A stretch of 5,635 nucleotides of DNA, from positions 1-5,635 of the forward strand of contig JAIRNX010000082.1 of NCBI GenBank assembly GCA_031257815.1, given 5' to 3'. The notes under the pieces were generated by a model. That model saw nothing but the letters and a program-made list of their open reading frames with translations, made no database searches and was not told the DNA's origin. The DNA is from Lactobacillales bacterium. Its GTDB lineage: Bacteria > Bacillota > Bacilli > Lactobacillales > Streptococcaceae. The position numbers and the translations under genes were made by a program. Shown in pieces: positions 5,096 to 5,635 of this stretch. How positions within the stretch are numbered: position 1 is the first letter of the stretch; every line of letters starts with the position of its first letter.

Positions 5096-5168
5096 GCCGG
5101 ATTAGCTCAGTTGGTAGAGCAACGCACTCGTAACGCGTAGGTCACAGGTTCAAGCCCTGCATCCGGCA
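5096..5168 (+). tRNA. trnT: tRNA-Thr (anticodon CGU)
   Basis: A 73-nt cloverleaf: acceptor arms 5096-5102 and 5161-5167 pair perfectly (GCCGGAT with ATCCGGC), with discriminator A at 5168. The D arm is GCTC/GAGC and the T loop is TTCAAGC. The anticodon CGT at 5129-5131 reads the threonine codon ACG. No CCA is encoded. Two stem positions are A-C mismatches: 5126 with 5134 next to the anticodon loop, and 5144 with 5160 at the outer end of the T stem. No separate promoter is clear, so it may be transcribed from the pssD-pssE promoter. Confidence 0.93.
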
Positions 5169-5222
5169 TTGTTTAAATTATTCAAAAATATTTTTCAAGC
5201 TAATCAAATGAATAAACCTGTC

Positions 5223-5379
5223 CTAAAACATTAGTTCAAAGTTATAGATCCCCTGAAATAAGAGACACACGCAAAAGATGTTTTCTCTGCTTATTACGAT
5301 AGCGTTGTTGTAAGATTTTAAACCTCTTTATTCGACGATTCACATGCTCAATATAAACGCGATACTTAGACAAGTTATT
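5223..5379 (-). pseudogene. IS5-type transposase remnant (C-terminal end, frameshifted)
   Basis: On the minus strand the frame from 5379 reads NNLSKYRVYIEHVNRRIKRF, then KILQQRYRNKQRKHLLRVSLISG. The IEHVNRRIKRFKIL...RYRN pattern is the conserved last part of IS5-family DDE transposases, including the catalytic Glu in YIEH. At the CCCC run 5250-5253 an extra base shifts the frame. After the shift the expected ending IYNFELMF-stop is found (stop at 5225-5223). The 5' part of the gene is missing beyond 5379, where an in-frame stop appears. This is a dead relic left between the tRNA gene and the potassium transporter. The DNA at 5169-5222 is probably the element's former end. Confidence 0.75.
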
Positions 5380-5390
5380 TTATCGGCATT

Positions 5391-5419
5391 TTGACAATCA
5401 CGATCTTTTTAATTAAATA
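5391..5419 (+). promoter_or_regulatory. Possible second promoter for the potassium transporter
   Basis: A consensus TTGACA (5391-5396), a 17-bp spacer and TAAATA (5414-5419) lie just outside the transposase remnant. The -10 is imperfect, so this may be a secondary promoter or chance. Confidence 0.35.
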
Positions 5420-5438
5420 AGCTGGCAAACGATCGATA

Positions 5439-5447
5439 TGATATAAT
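5439..5447 (+). promoter_or_regulatory. Extended -10 promoter of the potassium transporter gene
   Basis: TGATATAAT combines the TGn extension (5439-5441) with a perfect TATAAT (5442-5447). No good -35 is needed for this promoter class and none is seen. Transcription would start near 5454, only about 23 nt before the ATG at 5477. Confidence 0.65.
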
Positions 5448-5476
5448 GAGTATTATTTATATCAGAGGTCTTTGTC

Positions 5477-5635
5477 ATGCATATTTTAAGAAAGCTTAGT
5501 GCTTTTCAAAAATTTTCCAACCAACACTTAAGTTCTATTCAAGTTATGGTTTTTTATTATCTGGCAATAACCATTGTTACTTTTCTGCTTTTTCAACTTC
5601 CATTTTTTCGTAAACCAAATGTAGATGTTTCATTG
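5477..5635 (+). CDS. TrkH/KtrB-family potassium uptake protein, N-terminal part
   Basis: From ATG at 5477 the frame is open for 53 codons to the window edge. A short basic cytoplasmic start is followed by LSSIQVMVFYYLAITIVTFL, a first transmembrane helix at about 19-42, then LPFFRKPNV. This matches the first helix and following loop of the membrane subunit of Trk/Ktr potassium transporters, where SxxQ, FYxLxI and LP(F/I)xxKP are recurrent. The protein works with a cytoplasmic TrkA/KtrA regulator that gates K+ uptake in response to nucleotides. AGAGG (5464-5468) lies 8 nt before the ATG. The pore loops are beyond the edge, so KtrB and TrkH cannot be told apart here. Confidence 0.75.
   Translation, partial: MHILRKLSAFQKFSNQHLSSIQVMVFYYLAITIVTFLLFQLPFFRKPNVDVSL

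Noticed and set aside
5183..5194. Palindrome AAAAATATTTTT after the tRNA as a terminator
   Set aside because: It has no loop and only A-T pairs, so it would not form a stable hairpin; it lies in the probable former IS end.
1..5635. CRISPR array, riboswitch or T-box
   Set aside because: No regularly spaced repeats of 25-40 bases and no recognisable riboswitch or T-box core were seen. Only the ribosomal-protein leader is supported.

Overview
The window is AT-rich Firmicute DNA. The 50S protein L19 is close to Enterococcus and Streptococcus L19, and the Shine-Dalgarno sites and sigma-A promoters are of the usual low-GC type. With the extensive gene decay and a secreted-protein family, this suggests a host-associated lactic acid bacterium of the Enterococcaceae. 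Melissococcus plutonius is one candidate; that is inference, not proof.

Left part (1-2969), all on the minus strand. The edge holds the first 25 codons of an IS4/Tn5-type transposase. That element has cut a 117-codon copy of a secreted protein. Further right lies an intact paralogue, a 746-residue exported protein. It has a signal peptide, a large unrecognised N-terminal region, a transglutaminase-like Cys-His-Asp core, a cysteine-rich segment, a Pro/Val/Asn repeat linker and three C-terminal DUF5648-like repeats. Both copies start with TTG. They are nearly identical over the shared coding stretch but have unrelated upstream DNA. The intact copy carries a T7G7 tract where its ribosome binding site should be. 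This paralogue pair is the most novel content of the window.

Middle (2970-4126). A 366-bp gap holds hairpins and a strong two-way terminator. It is followed by rplS on the minus strand, with its own promoter and an L19-leader-like RNA. Upstream of rplS are scraps of reading frame that look like a decayed gene.

Right part (4127-5635), plus strand. An orphan PssD/PssE (Alg14/Alg13-like) glycosyltransferase pair has its own good promoter. It is followed by a tRNA-Thr(CGU) with two stem mismatches, a frameshifted IS5-type transposase remnant on the minus strand, and the start of a TrkH/KtrB-type potassium transporter behind an extended -10 promoter.

rplS, the tRNA and the potassium transporter are housekeeping. 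The secreted paralogues and the glycosyltransferase pair look like accessory surface or host-interaction functions. The transposase pieces record how the region was rearranged.
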